In this document: positions 58,360 to 58,436 of the stretch, one piece after another
Numbering within the stretch: position 1 is the stretch's first letter
How the letters are laid out: each line of letters begins with the position of its first letter
From: Proteus faecis
Lineage (GTDB): Bacteria > Pseudomonadota > Gammaproteobacteria > Enterobacterales > Enterobacteriaceae
DNA: 58,436 bases
Direction of reading: 5' to 3'
Assembly (NCBI RefSeq): GCF_003144395.1
Contig: NZ_PENZ01000032.1
Span: 136,437 to 194,872 of the forward strand
Notes under the pieces: generated by a model
What the model was told of the DNA's origin: nothing
Databases searched by the model: none
The model's input: only the letters and a program-made list of their open reading frames with translations
Program-made: the position numbers and the translations under genes

Positions 58360-58436
58360 GCGAAAAACGCCGTAAACCCTCGCCCAATGCGGGCGGGGAT
58401 ATAAGGCGAAAAGCCCGCAGGGCTTTAAAGATCAAT
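58360..58436 (+). other. GC-rich three-hairpin element after apt, resembling an IS200/IS605 TnpB guide-RNA 3' end
   Basis: Three consecutive hairpins are visible: GCG-AAAAA-CGC (58360-58370), a GC-rich stem CCC-T-CGCCC with GGGCGGGG and loop AATGC (58377-58398, one bulge), and a perfect 7-bp AAAGCCC/GGGCTTT with loop GCA (58410-58426). It then runs AAAGATCAAT to the window end. The GC content is far above the surroundings. The array of hairpins with a terminal TCAA-type end is reminiscent of the scaffold RNA that overlaps the 3' end of tnpB genes, but no tnpB is present upstream. It could also be an unrelated repeat or attenuator before dnaX. Confidence 0.4.

Overview
This window is an AT-rich enterobacterial chromosome segment. 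The proteins most resemble Enterobacterales orthologues. The base composition, AT-rich intergenic regions and gene set (hha/tomB, acrAB, cyoABCDE, ychN, rbs) point to Morganellaceae, most likely Proteus. This assignment comes from protein recognition and composition, not from a database search. No prophage, integron, CRISPR array, complete insertion sequence or tRNA gene was seen. Most of the window is core genome.

Layout. 1-1630: an 8-bp tandem repeat cut by the window edge, yjdM, and a vapBC toxin-antitoxin pair with a promoter and operator. 1680-7640: a complete ribose operon rbsDACBKR on the minus strand, with two RbsR-type palindromes and a CRP-like site. 7880-11000: xseB-ispA-dxs (exonuclease VII small subunit and isoprenoid precursor synthesis), with thiI divergent. 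12740-16420: yajL/panE (overlapping), yajQ and yajR. 16600-21460: cytochrome bo3 oxidase cyoABCDE with its promoter. 21870-26610: a Tsx/OmpK-type outer-membrane channel, dbpA, ampG and yajG. 26920-34300: bolA, tig, clpP, clpX, lon and hupB, the protein folding and degradation cluster, with sigma-32-like promoters. 34770-39440: ppiD, ybaV, fadM, queC and decR. 39496-45820: mdlAB, glnK-amtB with a sigma-54 promoter and NtrC-like site, and tesB. 46123-46234: 4.5S RNA (ffs). 46633-47244: tomB-hha. 47879-57655: acrAB, acrR, ychN, mscK, rsmS and priC. 57793-58344: apt, followed at the window end by a GC-rich multi-hairpin sequence.

How it works together. From thiI to apt the order largely follows the well-known E. 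coli stretch dxs-cyo-bolA-tig-clpPX-lon-hupB-ppiD-queC-mdlAB-glnK-amtB-tesB-ffs-hha-acrAB-mscK-priC-apt. Departures from E. coli are the rbs operon beside dxs, where E. coli has yajO-pgpA-thiL-nusB; ychN placed directly behind acrR; an OmpK-type channel between cyoA and dbpA; and vapBC.

I did not find a convincing new multi-gene system. The points most worth a second look are non-coding: the 3-hairpin element after apt, which resembles the 3' end of an IS200/IS605 TnpB guide RNA; a promoter-terminator-hairpin series in the tig leader; an 18-bp palindrome in the tomB-acrB gap; iterated GCAGTGATAAT repeats between fadM and queC; and a large imperfect stem-loop upstream of ppiD.
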